From contig DATGLD010000051.1 of NCBI GenBank assembly GCA_035294305.1, positions 257,052 through 321,051 on the forward strand: a stretch of DNA of 64,000 nt, written 5' to 3'. The position numbers and the translations under genes are program-made. The notes under the pieces are model-generated. The model ran no database searches, was not told the DNA's origin, and saw only the letters and a program-made list of their open reading frames with translations. The DNA comes from DASRBN01 sp035294305 (GTDB lineage: Bacteria > Chloroflexota > Ktedonobacteria > Ktedonobacterales > Ktedonobacteraceae). The number at the start of each line of letters is the position of its first letter. Position 1 is the stretch's first letter. Below, piece after piece: positions 41,781 through 51,289 of the stretch.

Positions 41781-42794
41781 ATGACTACTCGTGTAGGCAT
41801 CAACGGTTTTGGACGTATCGGTCGTCAATCTATGAAGGCCATGCTTGAACGCTATCCTCGTGACCTCGAGGTCGTCGCCATCAATGACCTGACCGACACA
41901 AAAACCAACGCCCATCTGCTAAAATATGACTCTACCTACGGACGTTTTCCGGGCGAAATAGAGACAACCCCCGACTCGCTGATCGTCAACGGACACAGCA
42001 TCAAAGTCCTTGCCCAGCGCGATCCCGCGCAAATTCCATGGGGCGACCTGGGAGTTCAGATCGTCATCGAATCAACCGGATTTTTTACCGATGCGGATAA
42101 AGCCGCGGCACATCTTAAGGGCGGCGCAAAAAAGGTGATCATCTCCGCGCCTGCTAAGGGCGAAGACCTCACCATGGTGCTGGGCGTCAATGATAATATG
42201 TATGACCCGGCCAGGCACAACATCATTTCTAACGCCTCTTGCACCACCAACTGCCTCGCGCCCGCGGCCAAGGTCATCAACGATACCTTCGGCATCGAAT
42301 ATGGCTTGATGAACACCATCCACTCGTATACGAATGACCAGCGCATCCTCGACCAGGTTCACAAAGACCTGCGCCGCGCCCGCAGTGCCGGAGTCAATAT
42401 CATCCCAACCACCACGGGAGCCGCCCGCGCCCTGGCGCTCGTCATTCCCGAACTGAAGGGACGGTTCGACGGCATCTCCCTGCGCGTTCCCACCATTACT
42501 GTCTCGGTCGTCGATTTTGTAGCCACCGTGCGCCAGCAAACGACGAAAGAGGCCGTCAACGACGCCTTCAAACAGGCGGCAGCCGGTTCGCTCAAGGGCA
42601 TTCTTGATATTACCGAGGAACCGCTGGTTTCGATGGATTTTCGTGGTGATTCGCACTCGTCAATCGTCGATGGACTCTCAACCATGGTGGAGGGGGGCAA
42701 TATGATCAAGATACTGGCGTGGTACGACAACGAGTGGGGCTATTCCTGCCGCGTCGCCGATCTCACCCATTTCATCGCCGAAAAAGGGGTGTAG
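41781..42794 (+). CDS. gap: Glyceraldehyde-3-phosphate dehydrogenase, type I
   Basis: 337 residues. NAD-binding INGFGRIGR, the nucleophile C154 in SNASCTTNC and the C-terminal WYDNEWGYSCRVADL are all present. It converts glyceraldehyde 3-phosphate to 1,3-bisphosphoglycerate with NAD+ and phosphate. It is first in the gap-pgk-tpiA operon with AAAAGGAG before the ATG. A parS site lies 60 bp upstream, so ParB binding might affect its promoter. Confidence 0.97.
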   Translation: MTTRVGINGFGRIGRQSMKAMLERYPRDLEVVAINDLTDTKTNAHLLKYDSTYGRFPGEIETTPDSLIVNGHSIKVLAQRDPAQIPWGDLGVQIVIESTGFFTDADKAAAHLKGGAKKVIISAPAKGEDLTMVLGVNDNMYDPARHNIISNASCTTNCLAPAAKVINDTFGIEYGLMNTIHSYTNDQRILDQVHKDLRRARSAGVNIIPTTTGAARALALVIPELKGRFDGISLRVPTITVSVVDFVATVRQQTTKEAVNDAFKQAAAGSLKGILDITEEPLVSMDFRGDSHSSIVDGLSTMVEGGNMIKILAWYDNEWGYSCRVADLTHFIAEKGV

Positions 42795-42837
42795 GGGCCA
42801 GATTTATCACGCCCCGCACGTCGACAAAGGAGATGCA

Positions 42838-44037
42838 ATGAACAAGAAAACGATTCGCGATATCGATGTCAAGGGCAAGCGCGTGCTGATGCGCGTCGAT
42901 TTCAATGTGCCGTTGGACGCTGAGCAACATATCGCGGATGATACACGCATTCGGGCAGCCCTACCCAGTATCCAATACCTGCTCGACCATGGCGCGGCTG
43001 TCATCCTCATGTCGCACCTGGGCAGGCCGGATGGCAAAGTGGTCGCCGAAATGAGCCTTAAGCCGGCAGGCTATCGCTTGAGCCAGTTATTGGGCAAACC
43101 GGTATTGCTGGCAACCGATTGCGCCGGACCAGAGATCGAGGCGCAGGCCAGAGCTTTGCGACCCGGCCAGGTACTGCTGCTCGAAAACCTGCGCTTCCAT
43201 AAAGAAGAGGAAAAGAACGATCCGGAATTCGCGCGCCAGCTTGCCTCATTAGGTGAAGTCTACGTCAACGATGCCTTCGGCACCGCGCACCGTGCCCATG
43301 CCTCGACCGAGGGCGTTACTCATTACTTACCCGGCGTGGCAGGCTTCCTGATGGAGAAGGAGATCAACTTCCTCGGCTCGGCGCTCGAAAATCCAAAGCG
43401 ACCTTTCGCCTCCATTATCGGCGGGGCCAAAGTCTCCGACAAAATCGCCGTTTTAGAGCGCCTCATCAGCATGGTCGATACCCTGCTCATCGGTGGCGGC
43501 ATGGCGAACACCTTCCTCAAAGCCGAGGGGTATGAGGTCGGCGACTCGCTCTTCGAAGAGGGTAAGCTCGATGTGGCACGCGATTTGATAGCCAAAGCTC
43601 GCCAGCGCGACCTGAAGCTCATCCTGCCCGTCGACGTGGTAATAGCTGACCGCTTCGCCGCCGATGCCAATTCTCGCGTCGTCTCGATCAAAGATGTCCC
43701 CACCGGCTGGCGCATCCTCGATATCGGCCCCGAAACCATTTCGGCGTTCGACCAGGCGCTTGCGGATGCGCAAACTATCGTGTGGAACGGCACGCTCGGT
43801 GTAGCGGAAATGCCCGCCTTCGCCAAAGGTACTGATGCCATCATCGACATGCTGGCGCAGCGAACCGCGGCGGGGACCACCACCATTGTCGGCGGCGGTG
43901 ACTCAGCCGCAGCGGTTGAACAGGCACACGCAGCGGAAAAAATGACCCACGTCTCGACCGGTGGAGGCGCGTCACTTGAATTTCTTGAGGGCCGCGTCCT
44001 TCCCGGAGTTGCAGCCTTACAGGATAAAACGCCATGA
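42838..44037 (+). CDS. pgk: Phosphoglycerate kinase
   Basis: 399 residues. The N-terminal VLMRVDFNVPLD, SHLGRPDGK, LLENLRFHKEEEKND, and the ATP-binding GGGDSAAAVEQ with VSTGGGASLEFLEG match PGK throughout. It transfers phosphate from 1,3-bisphosphoglycerate to ADP. It lies 43 bp after gap, and its stop overlaps the tpiA start (ATGA), so the two are translationally coupled. Confidence 0.97.
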   Translation: MNKKTIRDIDVKGKRVLMRVDFNVPLDAEQHIADDTRIRAALPSIQYLLDHGAAVILMSHLGRPDGKVVAEMSLKPAGYRLSQLLGKPVLLATDCAGPEIEAQARALRPGQVLLLENLRFHKEEEKNDPEFARQLASLGEVYVNDAFGTAHRAHASTEGVTHYLPGVAGFLMEKEINFLGSALENPKRPFASIIGGAKVSDKIAVLERLISMVDTLLIGGGMANTFLKAEGYEVGDSLFEEGKLDVARDLIAKARQRDLKLILPVDVVIADRFAADANSRVVSIKDVPTGWRILDIGPETISAFDQALADAQTIVWNGTLGVAEMPAFAKGTDAIIDMLAQRTAAGTTTIVGGGDSAAAVEQAHAAEKMTHVSTGGGASLEFLEGRVLPGVAALQDKTP

Positions 44038-44831
44038 CTACTCCAACGCGTACCGCGATCATTGCCGGAAACTGGAAAATGCACTACGGCCCGCGGCAGG
44101 CCTCCAGTTTCGCGTCCGAGATTGTGCCGCCACTTGGGATGCTGCTGCGGCAGCACCCTCACATCCTTTCTATTCTGTGCCCGCCCACTATCTCGCTTAT
44201 CTCGGTGCGAGAGGTGCTGGATGCCCATCTCTTTGAACGCCTGGAACTGGGCGCGCAGAATATGTATTATGAGGAGAAAGGCGCATTCACCGGCGAAACC
44301 TCTCCAACTATGGTACGCCAGCTATGCAGCACCGTTATCCTCGGCCACTCGGAGCGCCGCACCTACTTCTATGAAACCGACGAATCTGTGAACAAAAAAG
44401 CACTCGCAGCCTTCAATCATCACCTGCGGCCCATCATCTGCATCGGCGAGCGCGAAGATGAGCACGAAGCCGGAAAAACCGAAGAGGTCATTCACTACCA
44501 GGTGCAGCATAGCCTGGCAAATTTTCCGCAGCAGCATGTGAAAGAGGTTGTGATTGCCTACGAACCCATCTGGGCCATCGGCACCGGCAAAGCGGCCACC
44601 CCCGAAGGGGCGGGCAAGGTGATCCAGCTTATTCGACAGCTCTACGGTAACATGTATGGTGTAGAGGTAGCCTCGGCCATACGCATCCTCTACGGTGGTA
44701 GTGTTACCTCAGAAAATATCGCCGAGTTCATGGCACACCCTGATATCGACGGGGCGCTAGTGGGAGGGGCCAGTATCAAACCGGACTTCGTGGAGATTGT
44801 GCGCAAGACGATTGAGGTGATGCAACGGTAG
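44034..44831 (+). CDS. tpiA: Triosephosphate isomerase
   Basis: 265 residues. GNWKMH, the electrophilic His in LGHSERR, the catalytic Glu in VVIAYEPIWAIGTGKAATPE (loop 6) and YGGSVTSENI are all present. It interconverts dihydroxyacetone phosphate and glyceraldehyde 3-phosphate, completing the triose block of glycolysis encoded by gap, pgk and tpiA. The ATG overlaps the pgk stop by four bases. Confidence 0.97.
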   Translation: MTTPTRTAIIAGNWKMHYGPRQASSFASEIVPPLGMLLRQHPHILSILCPPTISLISVREVLDAHLFERLELGAQNMYYEEKGAFTGETSPTMVRQLCSTVILGHSERRTYFYETDESVNKKALAAFNHHLRPIICIGEREDEHEAGKTEEVIHYQVQHSLANFPQQHVKEVVIAYEPIWAIGTGKAATPEGAGKVIQLIRQLYGNMYGVEVASAIRILYGGSVTSENIAEFMAHPDIDGALVGGASIKPDFVEIVRKTIEVMQR

Positions 44832-44858
44832 AGATGTAACATCATTACCGTCGCATCA

Positions 44859-45055
44859 TTACTGTTGTAGTGGTAAAGCCCGTATCAGCATGCTGATACC
44901 CGGATACTCTTGATAGCCGAGCCGCCGGTTGATGGCAAGCATAGGGGCGTTGGTCAAGTCATTGTTGGTATACAGGTAATCGATGTTGTAGTTCCGGGCG
45001 GCTGAGATCGAGAGCAATTTAAGCGTCAGGGCTATGTGGTTTGTCTCCTCGCAAT
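44859..45055 (-). pseudogene. C-terminal remnant of a GNAT acetyltransferase
   Basis: The minus strand encodes ALTLKLLSISAARNYN followed by IDYLYTNNDLTNAPMLAINR and RLGYQEYPGISMLIRALP, the last third of a RimI-like GNAT (the N-x-x-N-x-x-M-x-x-I-N-x-x-L-G-Y/F signature). The acetyl-CoA-binding part is missing and the sequence upstream belongs to the DinB gene, so this is a truncated relic. Confidence 0.65.
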
Positions 45056-45078
45056 TGTATGAAAAAAAATTGACGAGA

Positions 45079-45570
45079 TTAGCTCTCTGGCTTCCAGAAT
45101 AAGGCCATGCGCAGGACATCGTTCGTGTGTTCAGCCGTATGTTGGAGTGTTTTCGTCACTATCCACTTCAAGGATACATCTCCCCAGATTGTTTTGCGCT
45201 TTTCATCCCAGATGGCTTCACTGAATTGCTGGAGCAACACGACCTGTTCGGCTCGCACAGTGCGAAAATTCTCGAGCAGTTCCTCGAATGTATGCTGGCC
45301 TTCGTTCCAGGCCTTCTCTTCTTTCAGCATATCTGCTTTGTAATCGTGTCCTTCATAAGGAAATGGCTCGTCTAACCAGATGCGCATGCTGGGCAAAGCA
45401 ATATGCTGCTCATACGAGTACATATGAAAAACGTGCCGGGCAGGACTCCATTCGCCAAATTTTGTGGGAGGAGTGATGAATCGTTGCTCTGGCGAGAACT
45501 GCTCGACGCTCCAGATGTAGCCTTCAGCGCTGCTAGTTAGCTGATCGCTGAACCATTGTGATAGATCCAT
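45079..45570 (-). CDS. DinB-family protein
   Basis: 163 residues from the ATG at 45570 (GAGG upstream); the longer frame to 45651 overlaps the permease gene. FGEWSPARHVFHMYSYEQHIALP and TLQHTAEHTNDVLRMALFW hold the DinB-type metal histidines in H-x3-H spacing. The DinB fold is a metal-binding four-helix bundle with varied or unknown activity. It lies 22 bases after the ABC permease on the same strand, so it may belong to that operon. Confidence 0.85.
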   Translation of the reverse strand: MDLSQWFSDQLTSSAEGYIWSVEQFSPEQRFITPPTKFGEWSPARHVFHMYSYEQHIALPSMRIWLDEPFPYEGHDYKADMLKEEKAWNEGQHTFEELLENFRTVRAEQVVLLQQFSEAIWDEKRKTIWGDVSLKWIVTKTLQHTAEHTNDVLRMALFWKPES

Positions 45571-45592
45571 AGCTATGCCTCTACATCCTGTT

Positions 45593-46378
45593 CTAATACA
45601 ATAATAACTCGCGTTTTTCGAGCCAGTAACCGGCGAGTAGCGCAAGCGCAATCACATATGCTACTTCCACAAGCAGTCCAACCGCACCGGTCCATCCAAT
45701 CGTGCCGGTCACACTAATATTGTAGCAGGCAATCAAGGGCTGCAATGGTATACTCGCGAGGCGCAGGACGGATAACACCGCTTGCGGCAGCCAGGATACC
45801 GGGCTTTGCGCAAATAGCACGATTACCAGCCATGCCAGGAAAATAATGCGCTTCAAACGTGTTGCTACCGGGGGAGAGAGCGTTACCGTCAAGACCGCCG
45901 CGACGATACAATTCGGCAGCAATCCGATTATTCCGATGAGTAGCGGTCCAGCCGGTGGATTGATCAATTGCCCGGTAACCAGTACCAGTAACAGCATAAG
46001 CACCAACAACGGCAGGCGCAAGAGGGCGGTAGCCAGCATCAGCCCGCGACTATATGAGGCGCGCGAGGATAAGCGAGACAATACCACATAGGTACGGGCT
46101 CCCGTCGCCTGCCGCACCATGATAGCGGTTCCCAGGATTGCTATTGCGCCGAGGGCCAGATTCGAGGTGCCATAAAAGCCTGAAACGTATACCTTAAATG
46201 GAAAGAAGAGTGCCGCGAAACACAGCAGTACCAGCACAAATTCCAGCCACATCCAGCCGCTACGAAAATAGCTCTCTAGCGTCAAACGCGCTACCGTCAC
46301 CTCCGGGAGATGCAGGAGTGACTTCAGGGGCTGGCGGAAATTTACAGGTCTGTTTGTGGTTGAATCGGTTATCTGCAT
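45593..46378 (-). CDS. ABC-2-type transporter membrane subunit
   Basis: 261 residues with about six hydrophobic segments and little recognisable sequence signature. Its position, 12 bases after an ABC ATPase on the same strand, identifies it as the partner permease. It may also include a short polar N-terminus that contacts the ATPase. Substrate unknown. Confidence 0.8.
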   Translation of the reverse strand: MQITDSTTNRPVNFRQPLKSLLHLPEVTVARLTLESYFRSGWMWLEFVLVLLCFAALFFPFKVYVSGFYGTSNLALGAIAILGTAIMVRQATGARTYVVLSRLSSRASYSRGLMLATALLRLPLLVLMLLLVLVTGQLINPPAGPLLIGIIGLLPNCIVAAVLTVTLSPPVATRLKRIIFLAWLVIVLFAQSPVSWLPQAVLSVLRLASIPLQPLIACYNISVTGTIGWTGAVGLLVEVAYVIALALLAGYWLEKRELLLY

Positions 46379-46390
46379 AGTAGGGCATCC

Positions 46391-47323
46391 TTATTGAATA
46401 GGTACTTTCTCAGGCCTGGTCGTCGAAATATAGACATCTTCCAGCGTGCGGCTTACGGGATTGAGCGATTGAATGGGGATCTCAGCGCCGACGAGTGCGG
46501 CCAGCGCTTCGTCCTGCGCGCTTGCGGGAATACGCAGGGTGTTATTCTCCATCGAAAGCACAAGCCCGGCAATTCCCAGACGCGTAACGACTTCTCCGGC
46601 CAGCATTTCCCCGGCCAGTACAATCTCGACCGCATTTTGTTCGTGCAGCAGCTTTGTCACTGCTCCATATTGCACCAGCCGCCCATACTGCAAAATTCCT
46701 ATCGTATCGCACAGCGTCTCTACCTCCGGCAGGTAATGCGAGCAGATCAGCATCGTCTTACCTTGCCTGCGCAGTTCGCCCAGAATCTGGCGTATCTTCC
46801 ACTGGCTATAAGGGTCGAGTCCATTCGTTGGCTCGTCCAGTACCAGCAGCTCCGGGTCGGTCAAAAGAGCTTGCGCGATGCTCAAACGCTGCAACATGCC
46901 CTTGGAATGGGTGTCCATGCGTTTCTGCGCAGCCTCGCTCAAATCGACCAGTTCAAGCACCGCGGCAACACGTTCGCGCTTCATCACACCCCATAAACCG
47001 GCGAGTTCCGCCATATAGGTCAGATAGCGAAAACCGGTGAAGCGCAACTCGGTATAGGGGCGCTCGTGCAGGTAGCCCACATGTCCATGCGCGCGCTGCA
47101 CCTCGGTCTCGCCAAGCACGCGCAGTGTGCCACTCGTCGGAAAGAGAAAGCCCATCACTAATCGTACCAGCGTTGATTTGCCCGCGCCATTTTCGCCCAG
47201 CAGGCCAAAACTCATGCCTCGCTCAATTGCCAGCGTCAATCCTTGTAGAGCAACCGCGCCCGATTCGTAGATTTTAGTCACATCGACGCAGGAAATGGCA
47301 GGCATATCCATTTGCCCGGTCAT
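46391..47323 (-). CDS. ABC transporter ATP-binding protein (ABC-2/drug-export type)
   Basis: 310 residues. Walker A GENGAGKST, a signature motif changed to SKGMLQRL (usually LSGGQ), Walker B ELLVLDEPTNGLDP and the switch His in ICSHYLPEVE. The SKGM form and the C-terminal regulatory tail are typical of CcmA/DrrA-like exporter ATPases. It drives the adjacent permease (45593); the operon may extend to the DinB protein. Possible roles are export of a drug, lipid or peptide. Confidence 0.93.
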   Translation of the reverse strand: MTGQMDMPAISCVDVTKIYESGAVALQGLTLAIERGMSFGLLGENGAGKSTLVRLVMGFLFPTSGTLRVLGETEVQRAHGHVGYLHERPYTELRFTGFRYLTYMAELAGLWGVMKRERVAAVLELVDLSEAAQKRMDTHSKGMLQRLSIAQALLTDPELLVLDEPTNGLDPYSQWKIRQILGELRRQGKTMLICSHYLPEVETLCDTIGILQYGRLVQYGAVTKLLHEQNAVEIVLAGEMLAGEVVTRLGIAGLVLSMENNTLRIPASAQDEALAALVGAEIPIQSLNPVSRTLEDVYISTTRPEKVPIQ

Positions 47324-47628
47324 GCATTTGTTCCTTTCGTGTGATAGTAAGCCTCAGCCCGGCGGCACGATCATACGGTTGAATGAACCAGGATGGTTAT
47401 CCCCACAGGACCAACCATGAGTTTTAACAATCAAGATCGGCAATTCAAACGGCCCAGGCTGTGCCATTCTTCGCTGCGCTCGGAATGACATGCGACATGA
47501 CAATTTGGGGGTTGCGGATGTTGATTATCGACCCCGTATCAATTACCAGGATATTTCATCAGAGTCCGCTATGTTTTTTCCAATCCTGTTCACGCAAGCC
47601 ACAGGCGTAGTATAGCACTCATCTATGA
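47324..47628. other. Gap upstream of the ABC operon
   Basis: Holds the probable ABC-operon promoter region and the hairpin described separately at 47629. No gene or repeat recognised. Confidence 0.35.
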
Positions 47629-47705
47629 TATCGCCAAAAATCGGGGACTTTGCGGATTATCCCTCCTCGTCCTAACAGAACCTCAGTCTCCGATTTTTGG
47701 CGATA
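47629..47705 (-). terminator. Hairpin with long loop after the CpaF-like gene
   Basis: 21-nt arms with one mismatch (47629-47649 and 47685-47705) around a 35-nt loop, beginning five bases after the stop of the CpaF-like gene on the minus strand. The 3' arm on the minus strand is A-rich and not followed by a T tract. Confidence 0.6.
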
Positions 47706-47709
47706 CATC

Positions 47710-49407
47710 CTACCTTGCCGATGCCGCTACAGTGAAGCAGGCCGGATGAACGCCCTGCGGCTCAAAGCCACCCCGAAGCCTACCTGTCTTTTCATCAATT
47801 CCTGCATCGACGTAGTGATAAATGCTCTGGAGTTTCACCATCTCTCTATCGTCTCCCTGCACGGCCACAATTTCAAGCACTTTACGCGATCTGTCGCTGG
47901 CAAATCCTACCTGGACGATCAAGTTCAGGCACCTGGCAACCTGTTTCCGTATCGTCGTGTATGGTAGTTGTGGCTCTCCCATGAGCCACAGCATTTCCAG
48001 CCGGCTGACGCAATCCTGCGCGTGCCTGGCGAAGATTGTTGTCATAGAACCATCGTATCCCGAATGCATGGCAGAAAGCAAGTCCGCCGTTTCAACGCCG
48101 CGGCACTCGCCTACAAGCAACCGCCCGGGTTGCATATGCAAAGCATTCATTACCAGGTTTCGCATTGCCGGCTGACGCTGTTCTTCATCCTCAACTGCGT
48201 ATGCCTCCAGCGTCACCACGTGTTTCTGGCTCAAGCGCAGTTCGGCCATTTCTTCAACCGTCACAATACGTTCGTTCGCCGGAATACACGCAGCCAGGGC
48301 ATTCAACAGTGTCGTCCGTCCGGATCGTCTTTCGCCGCAAATGATAATGTTCAGCCGCGCCCTTACACAGGTGGCAAGGAAGTCCGCCATCTCCTGCGAC
48401 ATCGATTCCAGACGCACCAGTTCGGCCAGTCCATGCCGTACGCGTGAGGGCTTGCGCATCGTGATTGTTGGCCCCTTGATGGCCGGCGGCGGCATCACAA
48501 TGTTCACCAGCGTGCCATCCGGCAGGCGCGCATCCAGCATAGTCCGTCCAGGTTCCACAGAGCGACCGGCTCTCCACAACATGTTGCTGATTACACGCAT
48601 CATGTGCTGCTCATCTTCAAAGTGACAATCCACCTCGTGAATTTTGCCCATACGCTCGATAAAGGTCAGGCCAGTCCCTACGACCATCACCTCCGTTATA
48701 TATTCATCGACCAGCAATTCTTCAAGCGGGCCATATCCCAACACTTCGTCGACCACACCGTGTAAAACTTGTTCCGCCTCCTCAATGGTGCGCATATGGC
48801 CGGCCAGCGCCGGTTCGCCACGCAGCAGCGCGAGCGCGCGCCTGCGCACAAAATCTACCATACCCCGCCTTTGACCCGGCACCTTGCCCTGCACGCGCAT
48901 GATCTCCTCCCAGATGCGCGTGCTGAGTTGCAGCACGACCGGCCAGAGCGCGTGTCCGGGGCGAATACCCAGCGCAGGCCCCGGATGGTCTTCATGCTCG
49001 GATACATAGGAGTTCTGCTCCCGGAATAGGGGAGTTTCTATCTCTTTTTCAGGCTGCAGGCGCTTCTCAAATGGTGGTGGTGGCGCTTCGCGCTGCGGAC
49101 GCTTCAATGCCGAAAGCGGTGGCATAGCATCGTTTAGCCATGCATCTTCCTCTCCGGGCTCGGAAACCCGCGATTCTGGTAGCGAAGTGGGCTGCGCGTC
49201 TATATCCCCAAACGAAGGATTCTCCGGCTGAGTATCCGTTTCATCAAGCTGAAGAGGCAGATGAGCCTTATCAATATCACGCGCAAGAGATGATAGTGTA
49301 CTTCTACTATCGATCCGCAAAGCGCTACGCATTGCCGTTCGCGTGCGCGGTGCATTGTAAGGCATGGAAGAAGCTGAAGCTTCAGCATTCAATTGATTAA
49401 GTTCCAT
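47710..49407 (-). CDS. CpaF/VirB11-like secretion ATPase with altered catalytic motifs
   Basis: 565 residues from the ATG at 49407. The first 180 are poorly conserved and polar; the rest follows CpaF/TadA (VVDEVLGYGPLEELLVDEYITEVMVVG, MRKPSRVRHGL, LVMNALHMQPGRLLVGECRG). Critical residues are changed: the P-loop Lys is Arg (GERRSGR364TT), and the two conserved histidines of the GH-x-GS...TTIHAN region are Tyr451 and Phe459. It probably binds nucleotide poorly or not at all. No TadB/TadC or pilin genes are adjacent, so it may be a regulatory relative rather than a working secretion motor. Confidence 0.85.
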   Translation of the reverse strand: MELNQLNAEASASSMPYNAPRTRTAMRSALRIDSRSTLSSLARDIDKAHLPLQLDETDTQPENPSFGDIDAQPTSLPESRVSEPGEEDAWLNDAMPPLSALKRPQREAPPPPFEKRLQPEKEIETPLFREQNSYVSEHEDHPGPALGIRPGHALWPVVLQLSTRIWEEIMRVQGKVPGQRRGMVDFVRRRALALLRGEPALAGHMRTIEEAEQVLHGVVDEVLGYGPLEELLVDEYITEVMVVGTGLTFIERMGKIHEVDCHFEDEQHMMRVISNMLWRAGRSVEPGRTMLDARLPDGTLVNIVMPPPAIKGPTITMRKPSRVRHGLAELVRLESMSQEMADFLATCVRARLNIIICGERRSGRTTLLNALAACIPANERIVTVEEMAELRLSQKHVVTLEAYAVEDEEQRQPAMRNLVMNALHMQPGRLLVGECRGVETADLLSAMHSGYDGSMTTIFARHAQDCVSRLEMLWLMGEPQLPYTTIRKQVARCLNLIVQVGFASDRSRKVLEIVAVQGDDREMVKLQSIYHYVDAGIDEKTGRLRGGFEPQGVHPACFTVAASAR

Positions 49408-49537
49408 AGTATCTCGCTTTTCGAACTGTGCCTGTTTGAATGATTTCCTATGTCCAGTATAGTGAGTGGGCAATACTAGGAATGAATCCAAAAAAAGGAC
49501 GCGATAGTCGATATCGCGTCCCTTTATAATGCAAGAC

Positions 49538-50968
49538 TTAATCCAGGTAATCTTTCAGCTTGCGGCTGCGGCTCGGATGGCGCAGCTTGCGCAGGGCCTT
49601 GGCCTCGATCTGCCGGATGCGCTCGCGTGTGACATGGAACTCCTTACCCACTTCTTCAAGCGTGCGACTGCGTCCATCGTCCAGACCGAAGCGCAGTTGC
49701 AGCACCTTGCGCTCTCGCTCCGTCAGGCTATCCAGCACATCCTCTACCTGCTCCTTGAGCAGCTGGTGGCTGGCCGCGTCCGCAGGCGCCAGGGCGGTGT
49801 GGTCCTCGATGAAGTCACCCAGGTGGCTGTCCTCCTCTTCGCCTATTGGCGTCTCCAGGCTAACAGGCTCCTGACTGACCTTGATGATCTCGCGCACCTT
49901 CTCCGGGCTGATCTCCATCTGAGCAGCGATCTCCTCAGACGTAGGCTCCCGACCCAGGTCTTGCAGCAGGCGGCGGCTGATACGAATCAGGCGGTTGATG
50001 GTTTCCACCATATGCACCGGAATGCGAATCGTGCGCGCCTGGTCAGCAATTGCGCGCGTGATTGCCTGGCGAATCCACCACGTCGCGTACGTGCTGAACT
50101 TGTAGCCCTTCGTATAATCGAACTTCTCCACGGCCCGGATCAGACCGATATTCCCCTCCTGGATCAGGTCCAGCAGGCTCATACCGCGCCCGATATACTT
50201 TTTAGCAACGCTCACTACCAGGCGCAGATTCGCCTCCGTCAGGCGTCGCTGCGCCTCCTCACCATCGTCGATCAAACGATAATTCCGGCTCGTCACCGGC
50301 TTGAGCAGCTCAGCGCGCCCGCGCTCCATACGTTGCGCCAGGCGAACTTCCTCCTCCGCGGAAAGCAGGGGCACGCGCCCAATCTCGCGCAGGTACATGC
50401 GGACGGGATCGTCCAGGCTACTCTCCAGATCAGCAACAATAATACCCATACCCTCGTGCAAGTCATCCCACCGCGAGTGTCCCATCTGCTCTATCCCCTC
50501 CACATCGACCTCATCCTCTGGGCCAGGTTCCCAGTCAGCCGGTGGTTCCTTGCTTGGATCCAGCGCATCCATACCTTCATCATCCTGTAGCTTCGCAAAC
50601 AGGTCAAATGACTCAGGCGTATCGACAGGCGTCACCAGACTCCCGCCCGTTGTCGCGTGAACATCATGACCCAGATCGCCTAAATTGCCTGTCTCCCGCA
50701 TATCACCCATATCCCCGATGTCGCCAATGCCGATAAAGCTATCATCCTTGCCTAATAGAGATTCCTCGAATGGCGCTTCAAACTCGTTTTGCCGAACACT
50801 CTGCACTGCATAGGTGTCAACCTCATTCGCATACATATCTCCCAAAGGCTCCGTCTGTGGACGCTGCACATTCTCAATCAGATCACGCATTTCTGAGATT
50901 TTGTTCTGGCGCCGGGTACGCAGCGTCGCCGCACCAGCGCCGTTCTTATTGGCTTCCATATTCACCAT
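49538..50968 (-). CDS. rpoD: Primary RNA polymerase sigma factor
   Basis: 476 residues with regions 1.2 to 4: DDPVRMYLREIGRVPLLSAEEEV, YIGRGMSLLDLIQEGNIGLIRAVEKFDYTKGYKFSTYATWWIRQAI (region 2) and LTERERKVLQLRFGLDDGRSRTLEEVGKEFHVTRERIRQIEAKALRKLRHPSRS (region 4). The N-terminal 170 residues are acidic and poorly conserved. It directs RNA polymerase to housekeeping promoters. AAGGGGG lies seven bases before the ATG. It follows dnaG on the same strand with a 321-bp gap, the classical dnaG-rpoD pairing. Confidence 0.97.
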   Translation of the reverse strand: MVNMEANKNGAGAATLRTRRQNKISEMRDLIENVQRPQTEPLGDMYANEVDTYAVQSVRQNEFEAPFEESLLGKDDSFIGIGDIGDMGDMRETGNLGDLGHDVHATTGGSLVTPVDTPESFDLFAKLQDDEGMDALDPSKEPPADWEPGPEDEVDVEGIEQMGHSRWDDLHEGMGIIVADLESSLDDPVRMYLREIGRVPLLSAEEEVRLAQRMERGRAELLKPVTSRNYRLIDDGEEAQRRLTEANLRLVVSVAKKYIGRGMSLLDLIQEGNIGLIRAVEKFDYTKGYKFSTYATWWIRQAITRAIADQARTIRIPVHMVETINRLIRISRRLLQDLGREPTSEEIAAQMEISPEKVREIIKVSQEPVSLETPIGEEEDSHLGDFIEDHTALAPADAASHQLLKEQVEDVLDSLTERERKVLQLRFGLDDGRSRTLEEVGKEFHVTRERIRQIEAKALRKLRHPSRSRKLKDYLD

Positions 50969-51289
50969 TCTGGCATCCCCCTTCAGAAAACAGGCGATAA
51001 TAATAACGATAATTCCAATGATTTCCTCTCGCCCAGACCATCCAGACGAGCAAAGTATAACTACTTCCTCCTCATTTGGAAGAACGCCAGTACCCTGACG
51101 ATATTTCCAAATAAACCTGGTAACTCGCCCGTTCCTGATCTTTTAATTAACAGAAAAAAATGATACCGTTCACTATTCTCTTCGACCGAACCATCCCAGG
51201 CCGCAAAACCCCGCGTCCCCGCCGCTAGCCACCATGTAGAGCGCGGATCCATCCAGCACTGCTGGGATGCTCTGCTTCCCTACTCTTCC
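50969..51289. other. Gap between dnaG and rpoD
   Basis: 321 bp with no gene, hairpin or repeat recognised; it probably contains an rpoD promoter. Confidence 0.35.
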
